In this document: positions 1-5,067 of the stretch, piece after piece
How positions within the stretch are numbered: position 1 is the first letter of the stretch
Layout of the letters: every line of letters begins with the position of its first letter
NCBI GenBank assembly: GCA_937864375.1
Contig: CALMJO010000660.1
Coordinates: 1 to 6,922 of the forward strand
Reading direction: 5' to 3'
Origin: an uncultured Spirochaetota bacterium
GTDB lineage: Bacteria > Spirochaetota > UBA4802 > UBA5368
Length of the DNA: 6,922 nt
Notes under the pieces: generated by a model
Seen by the model: only the letters and a program-made list of their open reading frames with translations
Database searches by the model: none
Told to the model about the DNA's origin: nothing
Translations under genes and position numbers: made by a program

Positions 1-440
1 TTATGCCGAAAACAGCAGGAATTGGTGAGTAACCCATTTGAAATCCCGAAGCGCCTTATTTCTTTGAGAACCGAGTTAGAGAATCGTCCCTGATCGGCTA
101 AAAAGAGAATTACCGTCCTATGAGGCGGGGCCGCAGGAATCACGGGACCTTTTTTATCGTCTCGACTGTAGGTTGACTTTTCATCATCGTTATGCACAAT
201 CTGAGGAACGGACGGAAGTCGTTTTTTCCGGATGCATGAGAAAAGTGTGATTTTAGGGCGTTCGCATATTTTAAGCCACAAGCCTGGGGGCTTTTACCCG
301 TGGAAGGCAGCTTTACTAAGGAGCATGCTTTCGAGAAGCAGGTTAAGAACCGGGAACTCCACGCTGCATGACGACGCTGTTTTCTAGATGTTGAATAACT
401 GCAAGGAAGACCTTCAGACCTGAAAACCAGGCGCCATAAA
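1..440. other. Stretch with no supportable gene
   Basis: Neither strand carries a convincing reading frame here. The plus frame starting at base 1 is open for 30 codons up to a TGA at 91-93, ending E-L-E-N-R-P. It could be the tail of a gene from the left, but its third codon positions are only about half G or C, unlike the genes further right, and a run this short is common by chance. Weak inverted repeats are visible: AAGCC/GGCTT at 280-293 with loop TGGG, CCTG/CAGG at 419-431, and ATGCA (192-196) with TGCAT (233-237) enclosing CGGAA/TTCCG. I do not recognise tRNA, tmRNA, 6S, SRP or RNase P RNA sequences in it. Confidence 0.5.
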
Positions 441-471
441 AATCAAAACCCCGCTTCCACGCGGGGCTTTT
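440..471. terminator. Bidirectional intrinsic terminator
   Basis: A six-base-pair GC stem, CCCCGC (449-454) with GCGGGG (461-466), closes a six-base loop. On the minus strand it lies just past the stop codon of the LytM-like gene and runs into TTTTGATTTTT (from 448-440), so it most likely ends that transcript. On the plus strand it is followed by CTTTT, so it may also stop transcripts arriving from the left. Confidence 0.8.
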
Positions 472-474
472 CGC

Positions 475-1488
475 TTACTGAGCGATCCTGTTCAAATACG
501 GGGCGGGATCCACGAACTCGGTACCGATCTTGATCTGGTACAGGCACAGCGCCCTGGTCGCCTTCCCGGTGCGTCCCACGTAGGCGATGATCTCGGCCTT
601 GCCCACCATCTGGTCCACGTTCACGGACACGCGCTGGCAGTGGGAATACACGGTCTCGAACCCGTACTTGTGCGATACGGAAACCGAAAGTCCCAGCACC
701 GGGTCCCACCAGATGTTCTCCACCTTGCCGGGGGCGGTCGCGCGGATCTCCGCGCCGGGGAAGGCGGCGATGTCGACGCCCTGGAGGGACTCCTTCTTGA
801 AGGTGAACGGGGAAACCCTTTCCCCGAACCTGGATATTATATACCCGTCGACCGGCCACAGCGACGGGGTATGCTCGATTATCTTTTTGCGCGCCTCGAG
901 AAAAACCTTTACTTTCTTTAAAACTTCGCGCGTCGTCTTGAGCTCCCGGTCCATCTCCTCGATGTTGAGCACTTCGATGGGCGGGGACTCCTCGTCGGAC
1001 GCCACGTTCCGGGCTTCGGGATTTGGAACGCCTCCCTTGGCCCACAGGGAATCAACGTTGCTCCCTGGAGTCAGGGAATACAGGTGCGTTATTTCGGGTT
1101 TGAGCTTCTGGAAGATATCGTAGAGGACGTTGATTTCGCCCTTGAACTTGCCGATCTGCTCCTTGGAATTGGAGCCGTACATCTTGAGCTTGGAGATTTC
1201 CTTGATCGTCGAGGTATGGTTCACGATTATGATCGAGGTAATGAGCACGGTTACGACCAGTGCGGTGGTAAAGGACACGATGGCGAATATGGAGATGTGA
1301 AAATTGACGATCTTTTTCTCTGAATGGGGGATGAACATCACGGTGATGCGCTCGCGGCCTTTCTTGACCATGAGCTCCCACTGCAGCTTTGCCCTCGCGG
1401 ACAGGTCGCCAAAATGGTCCGAAAAGAACTCCCGCAGGTTCTTCTGCAGATCATTCAGGTTGGAATCTCTAAAAGGATTAAGCCCCAT
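475..1488 (-). CDS. Membrane-anchored LytM/M23-like protein, probably catalytically inactive
   Basis: The product has 337 residues: a cytoplasmic basic region (about 1-64, including I-P-H-S-E-K-K at 53-59), one transmembrane helix (about 66-89), a coiled-coil-like linker (about 93-205) and a C-terminal LytM/M23 beta-sheet domain (about 210-330). LytM enzymes cut peptidoglycan cross-links in the periplasm using zinc held by H-x-x-x-D and H-x-H. Here the first motif reads L235-Q-G-V-D239, keeping only the Asp, and H-L-H-F-E has become L313-C-L-Y-Q. The Y-x-H motif survives as Y281-S-H283. With three ligand histidines lost, a scaffold or amidase-activator role like EnvC or NlpD is more likely than hydrolysis; this is inference. 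The ATG is chosen because an in-frame TAA lies four codons upstream; the ribosome site is weak. It diverges from the flagellin genes. Confidence 0.88.
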   Translation of the reverse strand: MGLNPFRDSNLNDLQKNLREFFSDHFGDLSARAKLQWELMVKKGRERITVMFIPHSEKKIVNFHISIFAIVSFTTALVVTVLITSIIIVNHTSTIKEISKLKMYGSNSKEQIGKFKGEINVLYDIFQKLKPEITHLYSLTPGSNVDSLWAKGGVPNPEARNVASDEESPPIEVLNIEEMDRELKTTREVLKKVKVFLEARKKIIEHTPSLWPVDGYIISRFGERVSPFTFKKESLQGVDIAAFPGAEIRATAPGKVENIWWDPVLGLSVSVSHKYGFETVYSHCQRVSVNVDQMVGKAEIIAYVGRTGKATRALCLYQIKIGTEFVDPAPYLNRIAQ

Positions 1489-1656
1489 CAGCTTCGGTTA
1501 CCGCCTTGACGCATCTTTCCTGGAAAACCAACTCTCCACGCGACTCATTAAGTTGTATTTCAGGATTTAATGACCTTCCACGATCTCCGTGCGCCCCGAA
1601 ACCGCCCGGGCTTGGTTCATTTTTCTGTGCAAACCAGAACACACGAAGCTCCGTAT

Positions 1657-1684
1657 ACTATATTTATCGGACGATTGGTGTCAA
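1657..1684 (-). promoter_or_regulatory. Promoter for the LytM-like gene
   Basis: Read on the minus strand, a perfect TTGACA (1684-1679) is followed after 16 bases by TATAGT (1662-1657), a very good housekeeping sigma-70 match. Transcription would start near 1650, leaving a leader of about 160 bases before the ATG at 1488. The same DNA also fits a flagellar sigma-28 pattern: TTAATCTT (1690-1683), 11 bases, then TCCGATAA (1671-1664), which is 7 of 8 to GCCGATAA. Which sigma factor is used cannot be told from sequence. Confidence 0.6.
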
Positions 1685-1732
1685 GATTAATTGGTGTTTT
1701 TAGCCGGGCATTGCCTATACAAGGGTGGACGA

Positions 1733-1769
1733 TCATATATTTTTGCACATAGTGCATCTATTCATATAT
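1733..1769. repeat. Palindrome flanked by direct repeats, operator-like
   Basis: A perfect inverted repeat, TGCAC-ATA-GTGCA (1744-1756), sits between two copies of TCATATAT (1733-1740 and 1762-1769). The layout resembles a dimeric repressor or activator site in AT-rich DNA. It lies about 50 bases upstream of the TTGACA element that serves the LytM-like gene. No regulator can be named. Confidence 0.35.
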
Positions 1770-1786
1770 AAAAGAATGGCATATTC

Positions 1787-1811
1787 GGCGCGATGCTGCG
1801 TGCAATGCGCC
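1787..1811. repeat. Imperfect inverted repeat
   Basis: GGCGC (1787-1791) pairs with GCGCC (1807-1811), and inside it TGC (1794-1796) pairs with GCA (1802-1804), separated by a two-by-two mismatch and a five-base loop. There is no T-run on either side, so it is not an obvious terminator. It could be an operator or part of a folded RNA. Confidence 0.3.
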
Positions 1812-1829
1812 GCTCATGGAAAGAAATTT

Positions 1830-1881
1830 ACAAAAACAGCGGGAGCCGACGGACGAATCGTCAGCGGAACCCGCTCCCCGC
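1830..1881 (-). terminator. Terminator-like hairpin on the minus strand
   Basis: GCGGGAGC (1839-1846) can pair with GCTCCCCGC (1873-1881, one bulged C), or AGCGGG (1838-1843) with CCCGCT (1870-1875). A small GACG-AAT-CGTC hairpin (1852-1862) lies inside. Read on the minus strand, the stem is followed by TGTTTTTGT, as in an intrinsic terminator. No protein gene ends here on that strand, so it may end a small non-coding transcript or insulate the LytM-gene promoter from transcription arriving from the right. Confidence 0.4.
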
Positions 1882-2070
1882 AAAGTTCGCATAACTGAAA
1901 GAAATGCATATGCGTAGAAATCGTTTTCGATCCAGAGATCCGCGCAGTCCTGGTTTATTACACCAGCGTGTTTTAAAAGGTTAATGAACCTCGGCCCCCG
2001 CGATCCTTTAATCTGGGTGCGGGAGAAAATGTACTCATGGAAAAAAACAGGATTCCGACAAGAAGAATAA
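1838..2070 (-). ncRNA. Candidate structured non-coding RNA
   Basis: Four stem-loops are packed together: the 1838-1881 hairpin, CTGGT/ACCAG (1950-1966), AGGTT/AACCT (1978-1991) and CCCGC/GCGGG (1997-2023). On the minus strand, TTGAGG is followed 16 bases later by CATATT just upstream (about 2080-2105), and the T-tract after the 1838-1881 hairpin would end the transcript. That would give an RNA of roughly 240 bases. I recognise no known RNA family. Stem-loops also occur by chance, so this is speculative. Confidence 0.2.
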
Positions 2071-2120
2071 GGAAAAATATGCAAAACGCGAAAAATACCT
2101 CAATTAAAACGTTTTTTGAC

Positions 2121-2159
2121 CATATTTGGCATAATTCACGCATATTCGCCATAAATCAC
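2121..2159 (+). repeat. Tandem direct repeat, 20-bp period
   Basis: Two 19-base copies (2121-2139 and 2141-2159) share the pattern CATATT-Y-G-S-CATAA-W-TCAC, identical at 16 of 19 positions and offset by 20 bases, close to two helical turns. Such spacing puts two protein molecules on the same face of the DNA. The repeats overlap the best promoter-like elements ahead of flaB copy 1, so they may form an operator. Confidence 0.45.
2126..2155 (+). promoter_or_regulatory. Candidate promoter for flaB copy 1
   Basis: Two readings overlap. As a sigma-70 promoter, TTGGCA (2126-2131, 5 of 6) is followed after 18 bases by CATAAA (2150-2155, 4 of 6). As a sigma-54 promoter, TTGGCA supplies the GG at 2128-2129, and GC lies at 2140-2141, exactly ten bases on, followed by A; the intervening bases match the consensus poorly. 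Either would give a leader of about 115-130 bases. I found no good sigma-28 site: the nearest, ACCGACGT at 2192-2199, lacks a credible upstream half. Confidence 0.35.
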
Positions 2160-2210
2160 CGAAATCAGCCTTCAATTCCTTCTAATCATTCACCGACGTT
2201 ATACCTGTAA

Positions 2211-2282
2211 GGGAGAAATCCCGAGCACGGTGGCAAGGAGGTCGCCGTAGACGTGGCCCTGATTCATGGAGGAATCGGATGA
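2211..2282 (+). promoter_or_regulatory. flaB copy 1 leader with hairpins and a coupled mini-frame
   Basis: A GGGA-GAAA-TCCC hairpin with a GNRA-type loop (2211-2222) precedes a strong AAGGAGG (2235-2241) that lies 11 bases before GTG at 2253. From that GTG a nine-codon frame (M-A-L-I-H-G-G-I-G) ends in a TGA at 2280-2282 that overlaps the flagellin ATG as ATGA. ACGG (2227-2230) and CCGT (2245-2248) could close a hairpin whose loop holds AAGGAGG. The frame may be a leader peptide that couples translation to flaB, or it may be chance. Confidence 0.25.
2268..2273 (+). promoter_or_regulatory. Ribosome binding site of flaB copy 1
   Basis: GGAGGA lies five bases before the ATG at 2279. It supports that ATG over the out-of-frame ATG at 2266, which overlaps the site and leads to a stop after 14 codons. 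Confidence 0.7.
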
Positions 2283-3124
2283 TTATCAACCACAATCTCA
2301 CTGCTATTAATACGCAGCGCGTGCTCAAGTTCAAGCACTGGGAAGTGGACAGGAACATGGAGATGCTCTCCTCCGGCATGCGGATAAACAGGGCCGGGGA
2401 CGACGCATCGGGCCTTGCCGTTTCGGAAAAGATGCGCTCCCAGCTCCTGGGACTGCGCCAGGCGGAACGAAACACCGAGGACGGCATGTCGATGATCCAG
2501 ACGGCAGAAGGCTACCTGCAGCAGGTTTCCGACATCATTCAGCGCATGCGCGTTCTCGCGGTACAGTCAGCTAACGGAATCTATACCCAGGAAGACAGGC
2601 AGCTCATCCAGGTCGAGGTTTCGCAGCTTGTCGATGAAGTGGACCGCATAGCCTCGCAGGCGGAATTCAACAAGATGAAGCTCCTGCAGGGCGACTTCGC
2701 GAGGCTTGGCAAGACCGCGTCCATGTGGTTTCACGTGGGAGCGAACATGCACCAGAGGGTGCGGGTGTACATCCAGACGATGACCGCAGTCGCGCTCAAG
2801 CTCAAGGATTTCACCAACACCCCGGTGACGCTTTCAACGCCGGAATTCGCCAATAGGAACATCGGCGTGTTCGACAACGCGCTGCACATAATTTCCAAGC
2901 AGCGCGCGGACCTGGGCGCGTATTACAACCGCCTGGAGCACACGGCAAAGGGGCTCATGACCGCGTACGAAAACATCCAGGCCTCCGAAAGCCGCATCCG
3001 CGACGCGGACATGGCCGAGGTAATGGTGGATTTCACGAAGAACAGCATTCTCGTTCAGAGTGGTACCGCAATGCTGGCTCAGGCGAATACCCGGCTTCAG
3101 GGTCTTCTCCAGCTGTTGCGATAG
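2279..3124 (+). CDS. flaB: Periplasmic flagellar filament core protein FlaB, copy 1
   Basis: This 281-residue flagellin is exported by the flagellar type III apparatus, without a cleaved signal peptide, and polymerises as the core of the spirochaete periplasmic filament. The N-terminal D0/D1 region (1 to about 140) opens M-I-I-N-H-N and carries G-D-D-A-S-G-L-A-V-S-E-K-M at 40-52. The spirochaete signature S-M-W-F-H-V-G-A-N-M-H-Q-R lies at 148-160. The C-terminal D1/D0 region (about 195-281) includes E-S-R-I-R-D-A-D-M-A-E at 237-247. The outer D2/D3 domains of other bacterial flagellins are absent, as usual for FlaB, and the length is normal. There is no cysteine. It is about 70% identical by eye to the second copy downstream. 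With separate leaders, the two may be made at different levels. Family assignment is certain; numbering among FlaB paralogs is not. Confidence 0.97.
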   Translation: MIINHNLTAINTQRVLKFKHWEVDRNMEMLSSGMRINRAGDDASGLAVSEKMRSQLLGLRQAERNTEDGMSMIQTAEGYLQQVSDIIQRMRVLAVQSANGIYTQEDRQLIQVEVSQLVDEVDRIASQAEFNKMKLLQGDFARLGKTASMWFHVGANMHQRVRVYIQTMTAVALKLKDFTNTPVTLSTPEFANRNIGVFDNALHIISKQRADLGAYYNRLEHTAKGLMTAYENIQASESRIRDADMAEVMVDFTKNSILVQSGTAMLAQANTRLQGLLQLLR

Positions 3125-3140
3125 CTTAATAAACTTCATT

Positions 3141-3166
3141 CCCCCGCCGGCGACACCGGCGGAGGG
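3141..3166 (+). terminator. Strong hairpin after flaB copy 1
   Basis: CCGCCGG (3144-3150) pairs with CCGGCGG (3156-3162) around the loop CGACA, extended by CCC/GGG across a bulged A at 3163. Only CTCTTT follows further on, with no proper T-run. It is therefore more likely a partial terminator or a structure protecting the 3' end of the mRNA than a full intrinsic terminator, and read-through into flaB copy 2 is plausible. Confidence 0.5.
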
Positions 3167-3174
3167 ATGGCTCT

Positions 3175-3203
3175 TTGACAACTGGATCAGGCGGCTGTAA
3201 GCA
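3175..3203 (+). promoter_or_regulatory. Possible promoter for flaB copy 2
   Basis: A perfect TTGACA (3175-3180) stands just after the hairpin. The -10 is poor: TGTAAG (3196-3201) matches TATAAT at 4 of 6 but at 15-base spacing, and TAAGCA at 17-base spacing matches badly. If used, transcription would start near 3208 and the leader would be about 125 bases. I see no sigma-28 -10 element here. Confidence 0.35.
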
Positions 3204-3274
3204 TCGTGCTCCGCATCGGGACAGGATGGTTGCAGCGGCAACTGGTATTCCCGGAATAACAGGACGATGCAACC
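3201..3274 (+). promoter_or_regulatory. Nested stem structure in the flaB copy 2 leader
   Basis: Three pairings nest in order: GCATCGT (3201-3207) with ACGATGC (3264-3270), CGGGA (3217-3221) with TCCCG (3249-3253), and GTTGC (3229-3233) with GCAAC (3238-3242) around an AGCG loop. GGTTGC (3228-3233) could instead pair with GCAACC (3269-3274), giving a competing fold. Two ACAGGAYG motifs (3221-3228 and 3259-3266) resemble the GGA-centred sites of the translational regulator CsrA, which controls flagellin in other bacteria. If transcription starts near 3208, the outermost stem would form only on read-through RNA. Confidence 0.4.
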
Positions 3275-3316
3275 TGGTAACAATGCCTGATAGGGAGATT
3301 GGGCATAACACAATAC

Positions 3317-3323
3317 AAAGGAG
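3317..3323 (+). promoter_or_regulatory. Ribosome binding site of flaB copy 2
   Basis: AAAGGAG lies eight bases before the ATG at 3332 and fixes that start. Its context, ATACAAAGGAGTGT, also resembles a CsrA binding site, so a bound regulator would cover the ribosome site. Confidence 0.8.
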
Positions 3324-3331
3324 TGTAGTAT

Positions 3332-4183
3332 ATGATTATCAATCACAACATGAGTGCCATCAACGCCAACAAGGTGTTGAAATTCAAGCACTGGGACGTC
3401 GATGCATCGATGCAGAAACTGTCTTCGGGACTCCGCATTAACCGTTCGGGCGACGACGCCTCCGGTCTCGCGGTTTCCGAGAAGATGAGGACCCAGATCC
3501 AGGGCCTGCGCCAGGCCGAGCGCAATACCGAAGACGGTATGTCGTTCGTCCAGACCGCTGAAGGCTACCTGGACCAGACCTCCTCTATCCTGCAGCGTAT
3601 TCGCGTCCTGGCCGTCCAGTCCTCGAATGGTATCTATACATCCGAAGACAGGCAGCTCATCCAGGTCGAAGTTTCGGCGCTGATCGATGAAATCGACAGG
3701 GTCGCGTCTCAGGCGGAGTTCAACAAATTCAAGCTCCTCCTCGGGGAGTTCTCGAAGACCAACCCGAAGTCGAGCATGTGGTTCCACATGGGTGCCAATA
3801 TGCACCAGCGGGAGAGGGTGTACATAGGAACGATGACCTCGGTGGGACTCAAGCTGAAAGAGCAAACCGGCGCATTCAGGGCGAACCTGAGCACCGCGGA
3901 CAACTCCAACAGGACGATCGGAGTGGTCGACAGCGCTCTTCAGAAGGTTTCCAAGCAGCGTGCGGACCTTGGCGCGTATTTCAACCGTATGGAAAGCGCA
4001 TCCAAGGGCCTCATGACCGCGTACGAAAACATCCAGGCGTCGGAAAGCCGGATAAGGGACGCGGACATGGCGGAGACCATGGTGAACTTCACGAAGGATA
4101 CGATACTTGTCCAGAGTGGTACTGCGATGCTTGCTCAGGCCAATATGAAATCAAGAACGGTTCTTCAGCTTCTTGGTGGATGA
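3332..4183 (+). CDS. flaB: Periplasmic flagellar filament core protein FlaB, copy 2
   Basis: This 283-residue FlaB flagellin has the same plan as the first copy: M-I-I-N-H-N start, G-D-D-A-S-G-L-A-V-S-E-K-M at 40-52, S-M-W-F-H-M-G-A-N-M-H-Q-R at 148-160, and E-S-R-I-R-D-A-D-M-A-E at 238-248. The two proteins differ mostly in the surface-facing middle (about 140-147 and 175-200) and at the last ten residues, while the filament-forming ends are nearly constant. Two residues are added in the middle and C-terminal part. The gene has a textbook ribosome site, a structured leader of its own and a strong terminator, so it may be the more highly expressed copy; this is inference. No frameshift or missing segment is seen. 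Confidence 0.97.
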   Translation: MIINHNMSAINANKVLKFKHWDVDASMQKLSSGLRINRSGDDASGLAVSEKMRTQIQGLRQAERNTEDGMSFVQTAEGYLDQTSSILQRIRVLAVQSSNGIYTSEDRQLIQVEVSALIDEIDRVASQAEFNKFKLLLGEFSKTNPKSSMWFHMGANMHQRERVYIGTMTSVGLKLKEQTGAFRANLSTADNSNRTIGVVDSALQKVSKQRADLGAYFNRMESASKGLMTAYENIQASESRIRDADMAETMVNFTKDTILVQSGTAMLAQANMKSRTVLQLLGG

Positions 4184-4227
4184 TACAGAAAAACGGGCCA
4201 ACTAACAGAAGGGAATACCCAACAAAA

Positions 4228-4254
4228 AAACCCGCTCGCAAGAGCGGGTTTTTC
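4228..4254. terminator. Bidirectional intrinsic terminator between convergent genes
   Basis: AAACCCGCTC (4228-4237) pairs with GAGCGGGTTT (4242-4251) around GCAA. On the plus strand it runs into TTTTT after the flaB copy 2 stop. On the minus strand it runs into a T-tract formed from the A-run at 4224-4230, after the stop of the outer-membrane protein gene at 4278. It serves both convergent genes. Confidence 0.92.
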
Positions 4255-4277
4255 ATTTTAAGGGATGCAGACCGGTA

Positions 4278-4913
4278 TCAGTAATCCGACTGCGTCGCCC
4301 TGTAGCCTATACCTACGTACAGGGTGATGTCGTAGTTGGAGGTGATTTTTTTGTCTGTAATGAAATAATCTTTGTACAGGTTATTTGTCACATTGTATCC
4401 AAAACGGCCTTCCAGATCAAAAAATACACCGTCCCAGGGGCTAACAACATAATAGCCGAGTATGCCGTTCACCCAGAGGTCGATTTTTTTGTCGGGCTTC
4501 TCGAAACCAGCAGGTCCCTTGGAATTGATCAGGTATTTCCCCTCAACTCCCGCACCAACATAGAGTCCGCCCATGGCCGCGAATTTCGCGGAAAACTGTG
4601 GCGATATAAACTGGTTGATGTATTTATCTTCTCCGCTTGCCCCGCTTCCAAAATCGGATCCCTGCATTCTCTTCCACTCCAGCCCAAAACCGAGCCAGAA
4701 ATTATCGAAGTTGAGATTGTACTCACCGGCAATCGCAAAACCGGTCCAGTCATAGGTTTCTGAATTGGCAGTATCATATTCAAACGTATAAACTGGAACA
4801 TACCCCAGCTTCAGGAATACGATATCCGTCGTAAGCGTCTGCGCACTTGCGCCGTAAGAAAACGCGAACACCATCGCGAGAGCCGCGAAAATCGCAAATA
4901 CCTTTGCTTTCAT
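4278..4913 (-). CDS. Secreted outer-membrane beta-barrel-like protein
   Basis: The 211-residue product begins with a Sec signal peptide: M-K-A-K, a hydrophobic core (about 5-20), and a likely type I cut after A-S-A at residue 24, leaving Q25. The mature part is rich in Gly, Tyr, Phe and Trp and shows alternating strands with polar turns, ending in a strand of the type D-I-T-L-Y-V-G-I-G-Y-R. This is typical of small outer-membrane beta-barrels with about eight strands; its ligand is unknown. The frame stays open upstream to 5000, but ATG at 4913 is the real start because AGGAGG lies six bases before it and the signal peptide starts there. Base composition is visibly AT-richer than the flagellin or helicase genes. 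It is probably transcribed alone. Confidence 0.8.
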   Translation of the reverse strand: MKAKVFAIFAALAMVFAFSYGASAQTLTTDIVFLKLGYVPVYTFEYDTANSETYDWTGFAIAGEYNLNFDNFWLGFGLEWKRMQGSDFGSGASGEDKYINQFISPQFSAKFAAMGGLYVGAGVEGKYLINSKGPAGFEKPDKKIDLWVNGILGYYVVSPWDGVFFDLEGRFGYNVTNNLYKDYFITDKKITSNYDITLYVGIGYRATQSDY

Positions 4914-4919
4914 CCAAAT

Positions 4920-4925
4920 CCTCCT
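4920..4925 (-). promoter_or_regulatory. Ribosome binding site that sets the outer-membrane protein start
   Basis: On the minus strand AGGAGG lies six bases before the ATG at 4913. It rules out the longer reading frame that begins at 5000, whose extra 29 residues would place charged sequence before the signal peptide. Confidence 0.85.
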
Positions 4926-4971
4926 CGAATGTATAGTGATACTGAAAGTTCTGAACGGCCAATTGCTTGTG

Positions 4972-5000
4972 AATATATACAATAATTTTTCGACAGGCAA
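4972..5000 (-). promoter_or_regulatory. Probable promoter of the outer-membrane protein gene
   Basis: Read on the minus strand, TTGCCT (5000-4995, 4 of 6) is followed after 17 bases by TATATT (4977-4972, 5 of 6). Transcription would start near 4965, giving a leader of about 50 bases. The surroundings are AT-rich, as expected of a sigma-70 promoter. Confidence 0.45.
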
Positions 5001-5067
5001 GCGTTTTATGGGTGGTGGTTTTAGGAGCGCTTATTGTTTGTGTAGCGGGTGATTATCCGCGCTGCTT

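Larger units (their letters stand above)
1489..2278. other. Divergent regulatory intergenic region
   Basis: These 790 bases separate the minus-strand LytM-like gene from the plus-strand flagellin genes. I see no convincing protein gene in them. The longest open frame (1758-2084, minus, TTG start) has no ribosome site and contains a terminator-like hairpin. The region holds the LytM-gene promoter, two inverted repeats, several stem-loops between 1838 and 2023, a tandem direct repeat at 2121-2159 and the flaB copy 1 leader. It is more AT-rich than the flanking genes, as expected of regulatory DNA, especially at 1730-1785 and 2040-2165. Confidence 0.6.

Noticed and set aside
280..295. AAGCC-TGGG-GGCTT hairpin with TTTT as a terminator
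   Set aside because: The stem is only five pairs, the T-tract overlaps the stem, and there is no gene in front of it.
443..1045. 200-codon minus-strand frame overlapping the LytM-like gene
   Set aside because: It is an Arg/Gly/Pro-rich out-of-frame shadow of the real gene and runs through the terminator at 449-471.
1758..2084. 108-codon open frame on the minus strand starting with TTG
   Set aside because: It has no ribosome site, a rare start, an odd composition in its second half, and it contains the terminator-like hairpin at 1838-1881. A middle portion (R-F-I-N-L-L-K-H-A-G-V-I-N) looks faintly protein-like, so a gene remnant cannot be excluded, but I cannot support it.
2037..2210. 57-codon plus-strand frame starting M-E-K-N-R-I-P
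   Set aside because: It is rich in Asn, Ile and Lys because the DNA is AT-rich, it covers the promoter elements and direct repeat ahead of flaB, and it has only a distant GGGAG. It is probably a chance frame.
2834..3865. 343-codon open frame on the minus strand across both flagellin genes
   Set aside because: It is antisense to the 3' part of flaB copy 1 and the 5' part of flaB copy 2 and mirrors their codon bias. Its sequence is His-, Leu- and Arg-rich without recognisable domains.
5044..5064. Hairpin AGCGGG/CCGCGCT downstream of the 98-residue gene
   Set aside because: It has a bulge, a short stem and no T-run on the minus strand, so it cannot be called a terminator with confidence.
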